The notes below the pieces were generated by a model. The model did no database searches. It saw nothing but the letters and a program-made list of their open reading frames with translations, and was not told the origin of the DNA. From Tetradesmus obliquus (lineage: Eukaryota; Chlorophyta; Chlorophyceae; Sphaeropleales; Scenedesmaceae), in contig CP126206.1 in the NCBI GenBank assembly GCA_030272155.1, positions 620,001-684,000 of the forward strand: a stretch of DNA of 64,000 nt. The letters are read 5' to 3'. The position numbers were made by a program, and so were the translations under genes. This document shows positions 48,401-59,460 of this stretch, piece by piece. How positions within the stretch are numbered: position 1 is the stretch's first letter; each line of letters opens with the position of its first letter.

Positions 48401-51400
48401 CACAGGAGGTGAGGCGCAGGACAGCAGCTACCGAACAGGCTGCACAGAAATGCTGTCTAATTGAATGCAACATCAATGACCGGAATAACTGCATGTTGTT
48501 CTGCAGTGCAGAATTCAGCGCAGCAGTGGCCGCTAGCATAGTGTGGTGCCTGCGCCGCTTGTGTTGCCACTCAACACCTGCCTGCTTATCAGTTTGTCAG
48601 CTCATCTCTTCGACTCACTGTGGCCTCTGCTCCCTCCCGCTAGCACAGGGTGGTACACGTGCTGCTTTTGCTGCCACCAACGTCCCGCTAGCTGTTACCT
48701 TCACGAACGTCACGGGCTTTGATGTTATTTGCTCCGCCCCGCAGTTCCCCAACCTGCTGGGCCAGGCGCTGCCCACCAGCAGCAAGTTCTTCTTCACCTA
48801 CATCATCATGCGCACGCTCATGAGCGTGCCGCTGCGCTTCCTCATCACGCAGCCCGGCGTGTGGCAGTGCTGGCTCAGGTGAGCCTGACGTTGGCTGTGT
48901 AACTCCAATGTACCCCAAGCAATCTCTGAACTGTACAAAACGGTGCAATAGAGCAGCTGAGCTTGCCTGCAGCACACATGCAGCCCGCAAGCCTGCAGTC
49001 TGCAGCGTGGCATTGCTATTGAGCGGCGAGGCCGGTTGAAGTTTAAACCACACATGAGTGCAATCCTCACATGAGAGCAACCCATACAAGTTGAAGCACC
49101 GCACAGCTGTGCATGCTCTTGTTGGATGGTGCTCCTATCACATGCCTTGTACAGTGTATATACAAAACGTGTCTGCTGCTTTTCCACCACAACGTACATC
49201 CCGCAGGCTGCTTGACCTGTTTGGCGGGCCCGTGCCGCCGCGCGCGTCCCTCAAAGCATGGACCATGCACTGACACTGCTGCATCCCTGCATGCTGCACC
49301 AACCTGCGCAGGCCGCTGGACCTGTTTGGCGGGCTGGTGCCACCGCGCGTGTCCTTCATGCGCCACACAACCCAATCTCCTTCCCTGCATCATGCATGAT
49401 GCTGCACTACTGCGCAGGCTGCTGGACCTGTTTGGCGGCCCGGTGCCACCGCGCGTGTCGTTCATGCACCACACAACCTAACCTCCTTCCCTGCATGCTG
49501 CGCCACTCTGCAGGCTGCTGGACCTGTGTCGCAGGCCTGTGCCGCCGCGCGTGTCCTTCAAAGCATGGATCATGCACTGACACTAGTGCATCCCTGCATG
49601 CTGCACCAACCTGCGCAGGCTGCTGGACTTGTTTGGCGGGCCCGTGCCGCCGCGCGTGTCATTCATGCGCGACGCGATCCGCTCGCCGCGCTTTGGCGTG
49701 GAGTACGGCTCCAGCCTGCTGGTGGCGCTCATCTGCCTGGCCTTCTCCATCATCAGCCCGCTCATCGTGCTCTTTGGTTGCGCCTTCTTCGCCGCCACCT
49801 GGGTGTTCTGGAGGTGTGCGGCAGGGGTGCAATGGATGGAATGTGTAGTCCTTGAGTGCTGTGGCCTGGCATTGCGGGGCAACTGGGTGTTCTGGAGGTG
49901 TGCGGCAGGGTGCAACGTAGGAGTGCAGCATGTGCGATATGTGCAGCGCTCCAGTGCTGGTGCCTGGCATTGCGGCCGGCTGGGTGGAGCGGCAGCAGTG
50001 TTGCATTGCTGCTCCAGTGCTGTTTGGCTGCACCTTCTCTGCGGCCACCTGGGTGTTGTGGAGGTGTGGGCAGGAGGTCGCCCAGTGCATTAGGATGACG
50101 TTGCTGCATTGATCAAGTGCTGTGTTGCAACATTGCCAGCACCTGGGCAGCAACTGTGCATGCGTGGCGTGTTGTGATGTCGTCAGTCTTGTTGCACAGT
50201 CTGCAACGGCTTTGGTTTGCTCAACAAAACAGTTTTGCTGGGGTGCGGGTGTGCAATGCCTGCAGCCAGACCTGCATGGTGACGAGCAGCCGTACCAGCG
50301 CAGCCCTGGGCCGCAGGCATGTGCAAGCAGTCCTCGCAAACCCAGCGCCCGCCACCCCCATTTTGTTTGACTGCTTCCTGCGCCCATATTAGTCCTGAGT
50401 GTTCTGGCAGCACACGACGCGGCGCCTGAATGCAGCCGTCAGCCATGCACCTGTCAACCTGCTGCTGCTGCTGCCGCAGGTACCAGCTCATCTACAACTA
50501 CCAGCGCAAGTACGAGTCGGGCGGCCTGATGTGGCCCTTCTTCGCCAACCGCATCCTGGTGTGCTGCGCCATCATGGTGGCGTTCACGGGGTGAGAGGCT
50601 GTAGCTGGGCTAGGCTCAGAAAGTCACATGTCTGCTTCGGATGCGCATGCGCACAGGAAATGGTCGCGTTGTGTGGTTATGTGAATTTGAAACTTTATCA
50701 CCACCTGGTCTGCTGCGCCATCATGGTGGCGTTCACGGGGTGAGAGGCTGTAGCTGAGCTAGACTCGGAAAGTCACATGTCTGCTGCGGATGCGCAAGCG
50801 CACAGGAGATGGACGTGTTGTATGGTTCTGTTGTTTTGAAACTTGATCACCACCTGGTGTGCTGTGCCATTATGGTGGCGTTCACAGGGTAAGAGGGGCG
50901 CAGCTGGCAGTGATGCAAGGCAGTGTGTTGAGGCAGCTGCATGCCAACACGTAAATCTTGCAGGAGGCCGCTACGTTGTGGGGTTCTTGACCATGTCAAG
51001 GATCATTGATGACAGTGCCTCGCACTTCTGTCTTCTTGCCTTAAAAGTGTGCATTTTGTGCCGATGATATGTGGCATCCACGTACACACCTGTCAGAAGT
51101 CAACCCATGCGGCTGCCACCAACATCTGGGTTGCATGGCAGGCAGAAGTGAATCGTAACACTGTGCTAACGTGTACATGCCTGCCGTCCACCACATCCTG
51201 CCATGCAGCTGCGTGATGATTGTGAAGAAGGCGTTTGTGCAGGCCACGCTGCTGTGGGTGGCCGGCCTCATCTTCACACTGGCCTTCAGCAGGTGGGAAG
51301 CTTTTTCACAGGCTGTGCAGTGCAATGATGGCAGCTGTGCAATGGCCCGTGACAAATGCAGCACGCCAAATTAGATGGGTATTGCTTGTGCATCAGCGGG

Positions 51401-52136
51401 AGTCGGGTAGCTTTGCATTGGATAGTATGTTCAGTAAATGCTTGGCCTCTCAACCTGGTGCCGAGCTAGGCATTGATTTGATTATGTACCAGCTCATGTT
51501 GGTGGTGTGCTTCCCTCTCTCAGAAGTGCTCGGCAAGATGCTACAGCAGCAGCAGCTGCCACACACACCAGCTGCACTCTGACCAGAACCCGGCCCTGCT
51601 GCACTGCGTGCGCGCCTGCAGCCGGCTCAACCGCCGCTACATGAACGCCATCAAGGAGATGCCGCTGTACCTGGCACAGATGGCACCCCGCGCCCGCGTG
51701 CCCGCCACAACATATGTGCCACCACCACTGCAGGTGAGGCGCTGACACAGCGCTAAGCCTGCGGCGCGTGGATACTGTGCGCAGCTGCGACAGTCACAGC
51801 AGGGCACACACCTCACCCTGCAGCGTTGCCTGCTTCACTTCAGTCACCTGCAGTGCACCTTTGCTCTTCCACCTGTGCCTGCACTGCTTTTGGATATGTT
51901 ACATCAATTCCCGCGCTGCTGGTTCGCGCATAACTCTGCGCAGCTCTTCTGGTTGTTCAGCTTTCTGCTACCCCTGCCACTCGATGGGTAATGCCAGATG
52001 GGGAGATTTGCCTGATCACCATGTGCTGCCTGCCCATCGCGCCCGTCTCAAATCCGTGCAGGCCAACGGGCTGGGCTGGTACCCTGAGTTCAACAAGGTG
52101 TGGGAGTGGTTCGGCATGCCAGGCTACAGCTTCTGA
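36806..52136 (+). CDS. OSCA/CSC1/TMEM63-like (DUF221) ion channel, 28 exons
   Basis: Twenty-eight exons (listed in the three part entries) join in continuous phase to 3408 nt, 1135 aa; all introns are GT-AG. The protein has one N-terminal membrane helix, two more helices, a long cytosolic region (aa ~212-730), then a conserved multi-helix pore domain (aa ~735-1060), the OSCA/CSC1 (ERD4/RSN1) plan. Family members are hyperosmolality- or stretch-activated, calcium-permeable cation channels or lipid scramblases in the plasma membrane or endomembranes. The start ATG at 36806 has a good context (GACATGG) and gives a short hydrophilic N-terminus before helix 1. Coding is 22% of the span. Function as a channel is family inference; gating cannot be told. 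Confidence 0.93.
39595..40200 (+). repeat. Copies of exon 8 3' splice site (5)
   Basis: Five units of about 120-150 bp upstream of exon 8 keep a CTGCAG-type acceptor and VHKGAKLLDVLGAA coding, near 39630, 39758, 39894, 40014 and 40137. The 39758 copy extends through KFEGML with three synonymous differences and no replacement until it diverges. Confidence 0.93.
40425..40800 (+). repeat. Copies of exon 8 end with 5' splice site (4)
   Basis: Four ~90-105-bp units downstream of exon 8 keep EAQVKQRHWYQ coding and a GTGAGT, GTGACA or GTGAGG boundary, near 40437, 40527, 40635 and 40750. Confidence 0.93.
42700..42745 (+). repeat. Copy of exon 12 end
   Basis: A decoy of the PEFMV boundary (CAGAGTTCATGGTCC) lies about 215 bp downstream of exon 12; the donor is not preserved. 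Confidence 0.55.
43855..43960 (+). repeat. ~40-bp tandem repeat in intron 15
   Basis: Three copies of GCTGCTGTATGCTGTAAAGC plus a TGCATGCGTATTGTCGTA spacer follow exon 15. It is not obviously exon-derived. Confidence 0.8.
45270..46300 (+). repeat. ~104-bp tandem array of exon 19 3' splice site (about 10 copies)
   Basis: Copies near 45281 (degenerate), 45386, 45490, 45626, 45730, 45834, 45938, 46042, 46144 and 46246 precede the authentic acceptor at 46349. Each has CTGCAG|(T/C)TCTGCAA and FCKAVQWELYC coding, then an intron-like tail AACACTGCTGCCACCGTCTG. Replacements such as Q to R and SA to GS occur in several copies. Confidence 0.95.
46690..47300 (+). repeat. ~280-bp tandem copies of exon 19 end with 5' splice site (3)
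   Basis: Three units carry GFLPSLLITLWQ coding, ending CTGTGGCAG then GTGCGTGG in two of them (CTGCGTGG, donor lost, in the first at ~46736). Intronic parts (GATCACGCTATAGATGCTGC) are highly similar between units. Confidence 0.93.
47465..47515 (+). repeat. Copy of exon 20 3' splice site
   Basis: CCTGCAGGGCCTGGCGCTGC and the LPRLVYLVA coding occur at 47466 and, authentically, at 47718, about 250 bp apart. Confidence 0.92.
49200..49560 (+). repeat. ~105-bp copies of exon 24 3' splice site (4)
   Basis: Copies at about 49207, 49312, 49418 and 49513 precede the true acceptor at 49618. Each carries LLDLFGGPVPPRV-type coding after a GCAG. The 49418 copy has five synonymous changes and one replacement over 17 codons; the others have more replacements. 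Confidence 0.93.
49865..50075 (+). repeat. Copies of exon 24 end with 5' splice site (2)
   Basis: Two decoys repeat TGGGTGTTCTGGAGGTGTG and part of the FAATW coding, near 49885 and 50050. Confidence 0.85.
50695..50892 (+). repeat. Copies of exon 25 end with 5' splice site (2)
   Basis: Two ~150-bp units repeat LVCCAIMVAFTG coding. The first keeps the GTGAGA donor; the second has GTAAGA. Coding differences from the authentic end are synonymous (one and three changes). Confidence 0.93.
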
Positions 52137-52590
52137 GCGCAAATCGAAGGCGGGAAGCAGCAGCAGCTCCAGCTTCTGAGCGCAAACCCAAGGCAGGCAG
52201 CAGCAGCAGCTGCAGCTTCTGAGCGCAAAACCCAAGGTGGGCAGCAGCAGCAGCAGCAGTTTCTGAGCGCAAAACCCAAGGTGGGCAGCAGCAGCAGCAG
52301 CTTCTGAGCGCAAAACCCAAGGTGGGCAGCAGCAGCAGTTTCTGTGCGCAAAACCCAAGGCGGACGGCAGCTGCAGCTACAGTTTCTGTGCGCAAAACCC
52401 AAGGCGGGCGGCAGCTGCAGCTGCTGAGCGCTAGACCAAGGCGGGCAGCAGCAGCAGCAGCTACAGCTTCTCGGCGCGAGACCAAGGCGGGCAGCAGCAG
52501 CATCAGCAGCTATAGCTTCTGAGCGCGACAGCAAGGCAGACAGCAGCTACTGCAGCAGCAACAGCTACAGCTTCTGAGCGCGACACGCAT
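52128..52590 (+). repeat. Tandem array seeded at the stop codon (OSCA-like 3' UTR)
   Basis: About nine units of 45-60 bp each start with AGCTTCTGAGCGC, identical to the last codons plus stop of the channel gene, followed by CCAAGGCGGGCAGCAGCAG. Later units are diverged. The array lies in the presumed 3' UTR. Confidence 0.92.
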
Positions 52591-52867
52591 CCGCGCTGCA
52601 AGGCGTGCGCCAGCGGAGGCAGCAGCAGTAACACCAGCAACAGCTGTTGTCTGCAGGCGACAGCTCGCCGGCTTGTGGCGCAGCCAATCTTGGCGGCAAC
52701 TAATGCTGTTAATGCAGCACACAGTAGCTTTGAATTTCACATCTCCTCAGGTTTGAACGGGACACCCTCCAATATGAATACACTGCTGACGTCAGAGTTG
52801 CATTGTGCTTGCAAGCGGGCGAGCAAACTGATCGGGGAGTGCATTGCATATTGTGTATGGCTTTGAT

Positions 52868-52872
52868 TGTAA
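52868..52872 (+). terminator. Candidate polyadenylation signal of the OSCA-like gene
   Basis: First TGTAA after the stop at 52136, giving a ~0.75-kb 3' UTR that includes the repeat array. A second TGTAA lies at 52925-52929. Confidence 0.55.
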
Positions 52873-53408
52873 CTATATGCTGCATTATGCTACTGCATTG
52901 TGTGTTGCCTGCAATTCCTTGTATTGTAACAATATGATGCTGTTGGCTGCACAGGCTTTAAACGCAGCGCGCTCTGCACTCACAATGTGTTTGCTACACG
53001 GGATCACAGCCGGTTTTGAGCCAATTACAGGCTGACTGTGCAGCAACTGGATCCATCAGCCATCAGCTGGTTTGCCCAGTGACACTTGCGCACTGGCAAG
53101 CTGCAACTTTCTTTATAATGCACTACAGCTACCAGCCCCAAAATCTGACTTCATGTACAGCAGCTGCAGCCCTGCTCCACATAGCCACTGCTCGGCATGC
53201 TCATGGGTTGGAATGTGCCGGATCTCACATGCAGCAGTTGCAGGTCGTAAATCCCAGGGATGTTGCTCGACAGTACGAAGCATGCAGTGACGTAATTGGG
53301 TGGCAGCTCATACTGCTGCCCATGCAGTGCACGTGCCCCATACGGGGGGCTTGATGTTGATGATGGTGCTGATGATGTCATGATCATTTGATAATAGAGA
53401 GAGGATAT

Positions 53409-53413
53409 TTACA
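53409..53413 (-). terminator. Candidate polyadenylation signal of the GT92 gene
   Basis: TGTAA on the minus strand about 110 nt past the GT92 stop codon, the first such motif downstream. Confidence 0.6.
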
Positions 53414-53524
53414 TGTGGGTCCTGGCGCCACAAGATGGTATGAGCCATAAAAGGTTGGTGGTCTGAGAACAGAAAAGGAGAGTGAGCACCGTAGAACACA
53501 ATGCACATAATGACACGCCGGGCA

Positions 53525-56084
53525 TCACTGTTTTGGCGGCGCCCATGCATCAAAGCTGTGACCTCCATACAGGTTTGCAATCGCAGGATCTGTGCTGCCC
53601 CAGGCCGTCGGCTCTGTGAACAACCCGATTCGAACCATTGCCGACACATCCATGCGGACCTGCTGCTGCAACCTCTGCCCAAACCGGCTGCATAAAGTTG
53701 GATCTTCATTCAGAGGTGGCCACTTCATCTGCTTCATGCTGACTGATCCACACACCTCACATGCACTGCCATGCGACGGCCACAGCGGCAGCGCCTGCTG
53801 ATGAAACCTGCCAGCAGCTGTTGCAGCTGCCACCTGTCCGATGTTGTTTTTCAGCAGCGGCAACATGCGTGCCGCAAACGTGGTGTTCCCCAGGTGTATA
53901 TCATGCACCCGATCGTGCATCTTAACGGCCACCTGCCGTTGCACAGTGACACTGCCAGTCGAGAGGCTGTGTGGTGACAGCTCATCTATCAGGTGAGCAG
54001 ACACCTGGCCAACGGCCAATGGATCAACAATGACCTTCGGAGCGTCTAGGCTCATGCCTGAAGCTGGCAGTACTGTGCTGGGCCAAGTGATGTGGTGGAA
54101 CCCAACAGTGCGGCGCAGCTGGCAAGTAGGTGAAGAGGTGGTGTTGGCGGGCTGCTGCTGCTGCTGCTGCTGCGCAAGGCAGCCAGAGCACATCATGACA
54201 CCGTCAAATGAATACTCAGCAGCCGCCACACCCTTGCTGCTGCTCACCAGCTGCTGCATCATGGTGTGCCAGTCCTGAGCTGCCTGAGGAAGAATGTATT
54301 CGTCCAGATCAAGCACAGCCACCCAGCGGTGGCTGGCTGCCATGGCGCGATACACACAGTCTTGAATGGCCAGGCCTTGGCCCCAGTGAGCAAGTGCATA
54401 GTTGTCCTGCAATCGATGAAGGCAAGGCGGCGTGCGGCAGGAGCGGCAAGTGACTGTGTGACAAAGTTACATGAACCAAGCAACAACAGCATGACAGGAC
54501 ACATGTGGGCACAGTGCATTTGCCTGGTGTGGTACATTCCGCCAACCACACACATTGCTTGCCCAAGTTCTTGCATGCGACCTTAGCTCAATGCTTCCAA
54601 CAGCATACTGTAGCGCATCTTGCCCGCAGCCTGGCGTGATATAGGCGCTGCTGGAATTGACCCCATGTGCACTCTGTTGTTCATAATCAGGTGTCGCAGA
54701 GAAGCGATGCCACATGCTGTGCCTGTGTCAACCCTCAACTAACCAGTAATCACAGCTGACACACTGCTTCACTCACCTGGTGATAAGTGCAAGGTGGGGA
54801 GTCAAACTGTGATCGGGCTTCCGACGCGTGGAAGAACGGCAGCAGGCACTCTTGCTGCTTGTTGTTGAGGCTGCTGAACGGAACAATCCATTCTTGGATC
54901 TGCGCAAACCCCTGCGCTGCATAGAACTCCATGAGTGGCTTGATGAGGGGGCCTGGGTTGAAGGAGTACATGAACACCTGCTGCACCCCCATCACCTTGT
55001 GGAACGCCTGCCACCCGAGTAATGTGGCTGCATAGCCATCTGTGTGCACAGGCGGCGTGCACACAGCAATGCTCCCTTCACCAGACAGGTACTGCTGTGG
55101 TGTCAACACTGGAATCACTTCCACAGGCACCCAAATGTGCGGCCTGTGTATCCAGGACGCATCTTTGAAGCTTCTTGCATCACTGGCTTTGATCAGTGTC
55201 AGGGTGGCTTTCGGCTGAGTCCGTGTTGCTCCCAGGCTGCTATTTGGCAGAAGTGTGTCCTGCAGCGCCTGTGGCAGCTCACAGAAGCCAGTTGACGCCT
55301 GGTACATGAAGTGGAACTCATTGTTGTAGCTGGTGTGCGCGAGAGCCAGGTCCAAAACTTGGGAGGATGCAGTGCTGCTGTCAAGGCGCAGCAGGCACTT
55401 CCAGCCTGAATATTCAATGCGCATGTTGAGAGCCATAATCACTGCTATCTTTGCCCGCTGGCTGTGCATGATGGGCCGGGTGTCCAGGAAAGCAGACACC
55501 AGGTAGGCTGGGGCCTGGCTGCTAGATGTGTTGGCCTGGTCCTGGTGACTGGTTTTGTTCAAGTGATGTAGGGCCCTCCAGGGAAGCGGCTGGCTTGTCC
55601 TGTTTTGAGAGGTTGGTTGTTGGTGTTGCTGCTGCTGGTGGCTAGCAGTCGGAGCATGCATCCGCCCTGAGAGCTTCTGCCCGTGGCTGCCACTCGAGGG
55701 TACCTGCTGTTCATTGTTCGTGTTGGTGATCATTGCTGCTGCTGCTGCTGCTGCTGCTGTGGATCCTGCAGCAGCATCTCTACTGCTACCATCTGCAAGG
55801 TGCTTTTTCGTTTCTCCATTTGTGGCGGCTGCCTTGGCCTCTGCGCCATTCAGCAAGCCATCAGCCAGCACCCTCGCACCCAAGGGTTGTACAGGCTGCG
55901 CTGCCAATGGTGTATGGTGCAAGAAAGACACGATGCGCCTTTCGGTGCCGGCGAAGCTTGTGATGGTGTACAGGATCACTGCAGGCACAGCGCGGGTGGA
56001 GGCGGCGTGGGTCACCCACCAGCAGCAGTGCTGCAAGAGCACTGGCAGTGTAGTTGATGTACACATGAGCATGAGCAATTGCAT
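53525..56084 (-). CDS. GT92 family (DUF23) glycosyltransferase
   Basis: Two exons, 54777-56084 and 53525-54406, phase 0, GT-AG, giving 729 aa. The GT92 domain starts near aa 350 (PPVHTDGYAATLLGWQAF, VMGVQQVFMYSFNPG) and continues in exon 2 with GQGLAIQDCVYR and the metal-binding DxD-type motif LDLDEYILP (aa ~469-473), the strongest family marker. The N-terminal part has a hydrophobic stretch (aa ~1-45) that could act as a signal anchor. A low-complexity Ala/Gln/Ser region follows. Plant GT92 members make beta-1,4-galactan and animal ones galactosylate glycans, so a Golgi role in wall or extracellular-matrix glycans is a reasonable inference. The start is taken at the first ATG in the frame (56084); the frame stays open upstream to 56264 without ATG, so a spliced upstream start is possible. 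It is convergent with the channel gene. Confidence 0.9.
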
Positions 56085-56865
56085 GTAATCACTGCCAAAT
56101 AACAATTTGCTGGCCCAGCATGCGGCATGCTTATCTGCTTGTGATTCGGTGGTGTCCAGCCTGCAGATGGTCAGAAGATGTACACAGTATGTGACTGCAG
56201 AAGTGCCCCAACTGCATGGCCTCAATCTGCACCCCTGACTAGTGCTGCTCACTTGATGCAGCAAGCAGCGCCAGCGACAGGTGAAACTTTCCGCATCTGT
56301 TTCGTTGAATCATTTACTCTAGTGTTATCAAACAGACGCTGCAGCACAGGCTTGTCACCGGGAGAGGCAGTGGCGGTGCTCGAAACATGGGCGAACAGGC
56401 CCATTTTATCTCGCCTAAGGCATCATTGTTGTAACTTCAACAGTTTACGACGCTTGCTTGCCAGCAGCACTTGCGGACACTGCCATATGAGCGCGAACCG
56501 CGCCACAGGTTGCTCTGTTACGAAGATAGAACCTGGGGGTCGCGCCATTGCTCCGAGCTCAACCTTGACAATGTTATTACTAATTCGATTATGTAAGCGC
56601 ATTCATGCAGGAACGCGCCAAATGAGAAGTCGTAGGCAAGTGAGTCCCGTCACACTGTCAAGGCCTCACATTACGTATACAAAGCAGTCTTGCCTTGATA
56701 AACCCCGCTACCGCTGCTTAGATAAGCACAACCTTACTACTGATGTGTTCTCTGCCTAACGTGTTGTCATTTTTCCTGGCTTGTGCTGATTGCTGGCTTG
56801 TAGATTGCCGCAATGGGACATCATGGCCACAACGATAGCAATGATTGCTGCTGCCAGCTGGCACC
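56085..56865. other. GT92 upstream / intergenic, no gene seen
   Basis: No coding signal with support. Lower CAG content than the gene bodies. A plus-strand open frame (56178-56759) lies here but has no recognisable features. Confidence 0.5.
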
Positions 56866-57147
56866 TCACTGCAGTGACATTTGGCCACTGACGCTGTTGC
56901 CGTCCATGGAGTGCTTGCTGCTGTCAACTAGCTTTCTGAGCAGCGCAATGTCTCCTTTCATGGCTGCAGTTTGCAGAGGGCTGCAGTGACACTGCACATT
57001 TCTAATATCGCTGCTAACGCTCGCATCAGCGCGGGGCGCACATGCACCAGCTGGGATCTTGCAGCTATCAGCAACAGCGCTGTATCCCTGGAATCCACAA
57101 ACACCACGTGCATGCAGGGACATGTGATCAGAGCATGCTCCAGACAC
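56866..57147 (-). CDS. Possible small ankyrin-like protein or terminal exon
   Basis: An ATG-initiated 93-aa frame ends SGQMSLQ. Residues ~59-80 (SPLQTAAMKGDIALLRKLVD) resemble the helix-turn-helix of an ankyrin repeat (TPLHxAAxxGxxxLVxxLL). A CACTGCAG just before this segment could be an acceptor, in which case only the last ~40 residues are a terminal exon of a larger gene. One repeat alone is weak evidence. Confidence 0.3.
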   Translation of the reverse strand: MSGACSDHMSLHARGVCGFQGYSAVADSCKIPAGACAPRADASVSSDIRNVQCHCSPLQTAAMKGDIALLRKLVDSSKHSMDGNSVSGQMSLQ

Positions 57148-59369
57148 ATGCGCAGGTGCAGGGATCTGAGGGCCGTAGGCGTGGGTTGCTACGGTGTAGG
57201 CTAAAACCTAGGGCCAAAACTGGGCTCCAGTGTAGTAGAGGGCCGCCGCGGCCCCTCCGTAGGCGCCCTACAGGCCGGCCTACTGCTCACTTCTGTAGAC
57301 TCGCGTGATAAGTGCACTAGCTGCAGCTGTGGCCTGCCAGGCCAGTGGCCCGGAGTTCAGCTGATAGATGCCACGCGAGCTGTCACACCTGCAAGCTGCC
57401 ACATGCAAACTCAGTTTGCAGAGTCTCTGTCATCAGCTGTTCTGTAATGTTCAGGTACTTGGTACTAAGCTGTTGCTGGAGGAAGTTCAGCCCTTGCCTA
57501 AAGCGCGTGATCATGTCGCAGCAGCTGCCAATAAAAGCGCTGCAGCACCTGCAGGCAGCACACAGGAGGCGCAAGGATGATGCCGGCTACGCAGCAATGC
57601 TATGACGTTACCGGCACAAGTTGATTTGTTATTGTGCACATGTGAAGCAGCTGTTGTTGTGGCAGCAGTTGCTTTGGTGTCCTGGATGGGGTATGCTGCT
57701 AGGGTTTGACTGGCGTATACGCAGGTACGTACCTGCGGGCCTGGATGCATCCAAACATATGTTTGACGGATGGACCTGGTAGTTGCATCGCACACTGTGC
57801 CAGCTGCTGCGCTTGACACTGTACAGTACATAGACAGCTGCTTGAAGTACTGTATTTACTGTACAAATCAGCAACAGCTGGCTCCAACAATAAAATGTGG
57901 GCCTATAGTGTGCTCCCCGCATGTGTCAGCCATTTGATACACCCTGGCCTGTTCATGCTGCAACACACACCTCCTGGTATGGCATCTTGCAGCCATATGC
58001 ATGCTGAGACATCCTGATGTGCCCACACCACAGAAGACCTCTCGGCCGTTGGCAATGCCCAAGAAACATACTCTTCCAGTCAAACACATGTGAGCCATGC
58101 GAATGGGCTGATCTTCTGTTTATACGACACGCCTTCAGGCACGCACACAAAACTGCTGCATGCTGATACCTGCACATTGCAAGTGCCTTCAACCAAACCA
58201 GAACCCAAGCCTGCTGCCTGCTCAGCTGCAAGCATGCTGGCCAGGGCAGCAGCGGCTGTTTTGTAACACACACACACACCCACACACCCACACCCACACC
58301 ACACACCCACACAATAGCGTGAACAGTGTACTGGCTGTCTTTGCAGTGACGACAGCAACCCACAGCAGGCAGCAAGCACACCATAAGCGCGCCATGCTTC
58401 TGCTGCGCTTCAGTGAGTTTAGTAGTAACAACGATGCAACAGACACACCTCTGTGTGCTGTTTGTGTGTAGTAGATCAAGTGTGTATGGTAGGACAAGTG
58501 TGTGTAGTAGAACAAGTGCGTGAAATGCTACAAGTGTGTATGATAGTAGAAGTCACTGCCGACAGTGGCACTCTCCCAGACCTGCACAAGCACCCATTGA
58601 GTACATGCAGCTGCCAGCAATTGCACCACATTCCTTTGAACGCCCCCCACTACATCCAGGCAGGTGCGTGTACGCATCGCATGCACCATTCATGCACGCG
58701 AATGTGAGCCGCTGTGACGCACCCTGGCTCACACCTGCATCAAGCTGCCAATTTCCCTGTCAACACCTCCAGGCACAGCATGCCTCCGCCAAGCGGTTGC
58801 CTGCTGGCGTGCTCTTGCTGCAGCACACACCTGCTGCCTCCTGGTATGCCTTCAGTGCTTTGCTGCAGCATGCACCTCCAAGCAAGTGCATGCAAGCCGT
58901 ATGAAAGCATGCCGGCAGACACACGCACGCACGCACACACACACACGCACGCACGCCCCCACCCCCACCCCCACACACACCCGATCCTTTCTGATGAACC
59001 TTGGCGTGCAGTTCTGCAGCACACACCTGCATGGCGTGTGCTGCCTTGCAAGCACTTGCCGCCAGACCTGGTGCAATATTGCATGCCTTGCACCGCAATC
59101 ATGCACGCTGAAAACACACCAAGGTACCCCAGGCCCTGAGTAATGCTGGTGCACGCAGCCCACACAGAGACAGAGCCCACATCCATCCTCATTTGTAATG
59201 CCAGGAGAAGGTGCGCAGACAGGGGGAGCAGAACCGAGAGTGCACAGGCTGATCAAGCTGTCACAAACAACCGCAGGGGAAGCCATGAACTGCAATACAA
59301 ATACTATCCCATCAGGGGTGCCACCATGCCCTACTATGTATTTAGATACACAGACCATGCTGCGGTGGG

Positions 59370-59460
59370 ACTCGAAGGTCGCTTTGCAGCGACTGGACGT
59401 TCACTTTCAGCGACTGGCAGGTCACTCTGCAGCAACTGGAAGGTCACTTTGAAGGCTGGT
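59370..59460. repeat. ~22-bp tandem repeat (4 copies)
   Basis: Four imperfect units of AAGGTCACTTTGCAGCGACTG type, with CGCTTTGCAG, CACTTTCAG and CACTCTGCAG variants. Confidence 0.8.

Larger units (their letters stand above)
44877..52136 (+). other. OSCA-like part 3: exons 18-28, pore domain and C-terminus
   Basis: Exons are 44877-45038, 46349-46462, 47724-47821, 48103-48133, 48322-48408, 48745-48878, 49619-49813, 50480-50590, 51209-51292, 51556-51733 and 52062-52136. Landmarks are VNWQSLWFNHQQRV, LITGFLPSLLITLWQ, SRVDMRMGEIYFFWNVFN, FFFTYIIMRTLMSVPLRF, and LICLAFSIISPLIVLFGCAF, all characteristic of the DUF221 core. Exon 21 is only 31 nt. The protein ends MPGYSF. Confidence 0.92.
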
